Source of the DNA: WGMK01 sp044359155
Lineage (GTDB): Bacteria; Hydrogenedentota; Hydrogenedentia; Hydrogenedentales; JAEUWI01
Direction: 5' to 3'
Assembly (NCBI GenBank): GCA_044359155.1
Contig: JBIKMR010000256.1
Coordinates: 1-6,191 of the forward strand
DNA length: 6,191 nucleotides
Of the stretch, positions 5,136-6,191 are shown piece by piece. Both the position numbers and the translations under genes were made by a program. The first letter of the stretch is position 1. Each line of letters starts with the position of its first letter. A model generated the notes under the pieces. The model ran no database searches, was not told where the DNA came from, and saw only the letters and a program-made list of their open reading frames with translations.

Positions 5136-6191
5136 TTGAGAGCAGCGGTTGGAGAGCGGGAGGCTATCCTGCGAGGCGTGGCCGTAAGCGAGGGTGCCGC
5201 CTATGGGCGCGCGTTCGTGCTGGACCACGACGAGGCCGATGGCATTCCCGTGTACCGCATCGAGCCGGGTGACGTGGCGGGCGAGCAGCAGCGCCTGGTG
5301 CGCGCGCTGAACGACACGGCAGACCAGTTGGAAAAGATCAAGACCCTCGCCACCGAGCGCGTGGGCGCGGCGCAGGCAAATATATTCCTTGCGCAGAAGA
5401 TGATGGTGCAAGACCCCATGCTGCGCGAGCAGATGCTGGGGCTTATCGAGACGGAACGCCTCAACGCGGAAGCGGTGCTCGACCGCACGCTGGACCGCTA
5501 CGAATCCCTCTTGTCCGAAGTGGACGACACCTACCTGAGCGAACGCGCATCGGACATTGGCGAGTTGCGTCGCCGCGTACTGGCTGCACTGGCTGGCTCC
5601 ACCGCCACGCTGCGCGAAGCGCGCCTTCGCCAGTTGTTTGAACTCGACGAGCCCCGCATCATCGTGGCACGAGAGCTGACCCCCGGCGAGACCGTTGGCC
5701 TTGAGCCCGACAAGGTGTTGGGCTTTGTCACCGAGCGTGGAGGCCAGGCGTCGCACGCCGCTATCCTCGCGCGCGCGCTGGGCATTCCCGCCGTGTCCGG
5801 CATTCCCGGTATTCACCTTCAGGTGAACCCCGGCCAGGAATTGCTGGTGAACGGCGGCGCGGGCGAATTGGTGCTATGGCCCAGCGCGGGCACGTTGTCC
5901 ATGTTCCCCGCGTCGCGCCGCAAAGATGCCCCCGCCAAGCCGGTCATTCCGCCCGTGCCGGGGCTGCAAGTATTTGCCAACATCAGCCAGGCGGGCGAAG
6001 TGACCGAGGCCGTCCGCCAACAGGCCGAGGGCATTGGCCTGTATCGTACCGAGCTTGAGTTCTTCCTGCATGATCGCCTGCTCTCGGAAGACGAGCAATA
6101 TACTTTTTATGCCAGCGTGGTCGAGGCCATGCAAGGGCGGCCCGTATACATTCGCCTGCTGGATTTCGGAGCAGACAAGCACCCGCATTTT
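5136..6191 (+). CDS. ptsI: PTS Enzyme I (phosphoenolpyruvate-protein phosphotransferase), 5' part; 3' end outside window
   Basis: Enzyme I takes phosphate from PEP onto a histidine and passes it to HPr, starting the phosphotransferase sugar-uptake or regulatory cascade in the cytoplasm. The frame is open from the TTG at 5136 to the window end, giving 352 residues of an expected ~575. The N-terminal domain opens with ILRGVAVSEGAAYGRAFVL (residues 11-29), like other Enzyme I proteins; there is no GAF domain, so it is not the PtsP (nitrogen-PTS) form. The phosphohistidine domain has RGGQASHAAILAR with the probable active His207; the family usually has Thr two residues before the His, here Ala205. 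The PEP-binding barrel begins with GLYRTELEFF (Arg304) and RLLDFGADK (Arg340), matching the substrate-binding arginines of the family. No HPr gene lies upstream; the neighbour is the divergent rsgA. HPr or EII genes could follow beyond the edge. Confidence 0.93.
   Translation, partial: MRAAVGEREAILRGVAVSEGAAYGRAFVLDHDEADGIPVYRIEPGDVAGEQQRLVRALNDTADQLEKIKTLATERVGAAQANIFLAQKMMVQDPMLREQMLGLIETERLNAEAVLDRTLDRYESLLSEVDDTYLSERASDIGELRRRVLAALAGSTATLREARLRQLFELDEPRIIVARELTPGETVGLEPDKVLGFVTERGGQASHAAILARALGIPAVSGIPGIHLQVNPGQELLVNGGAGELVLWPSAGTLSMFPASRRKDAPAKPVIPPVPGLQVFANISQAGEVTEAVRQQAEGIGLYRTELEFFLHDRLLSEDEQYTFYASVVEAMQGRPVYIRLLDFGADKHPHF

Noticed and set aside
5085..5816. 243-residue antisense frame over the Enzyme I gene
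   Set aside because: The opposite strand encodes a clear Enzyme I with its signatures; this frame shows no family features.

Overview
This is a GC-rich bacterial window with five protein-coding genes, two of them cut by the window edges. No RNA gene, CRISPR array, transposase or phage gene is visible. The gene content (an exported BNR-type sialidase, an exported PhoPQ-activated pathogenicity-related (PqaA) family hydrolase, a DUF3450-like envelope protein, RsgA and a PTS Enzyme I) would fit a free-living or host-associated Gram-negative bacterium. Planctomycete, Lentisphaera or Hydrogenedentes-like lineages often carry such sialidases and PqaA proteins, but that placement is inference from gene style, not a sequence match.

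Layout. Positions 1-787 (+) hold the C-terminal part of a coiled-coil, DUF3450-like protein, closed by a strong intrinsic terminator (810-847). Positions 901-2100 (+) encode a secreted sialidase-like beta-propeller. It converges on a secreted PqaA-family alpha/beta hydrolase at 2237-3580 (-), and a bidirectional terminator and a second hairpin lie between the two. Upstream of the hydrolase, 3581-3864 is non-coding and unusually structured: a duplicated CAGGAGACC motif, a REP-like G-rich palindrome, and a long imperfect inverted repeat (3713-3730 with 3840-3858) that encloses the palindrome. Then comes rsgA (3865-4962, -), the ribosome-assembly GTPase. It is divergent from a PTS Enzyme I gene (5136 to the window end, +) that starts with TTG. 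The intergenic space between them carries a perfect 18-bp palindrome next to the rsgA start.

How the genes relate. There is no convincing single operon. The sialidase and the PqaA-like hydrolase may both act in the periplasm or outside the cell, but they are transcribed towards each other. RsgA and Enzyme I are housekeeping or regulatory proteins sharing a divergent promoter region. No complete new system is visible. The parts most worth a second look are the structured intergenic element at about 3680-3860 and the palindrome with a possible alternative hairpin ahead of rsgA.
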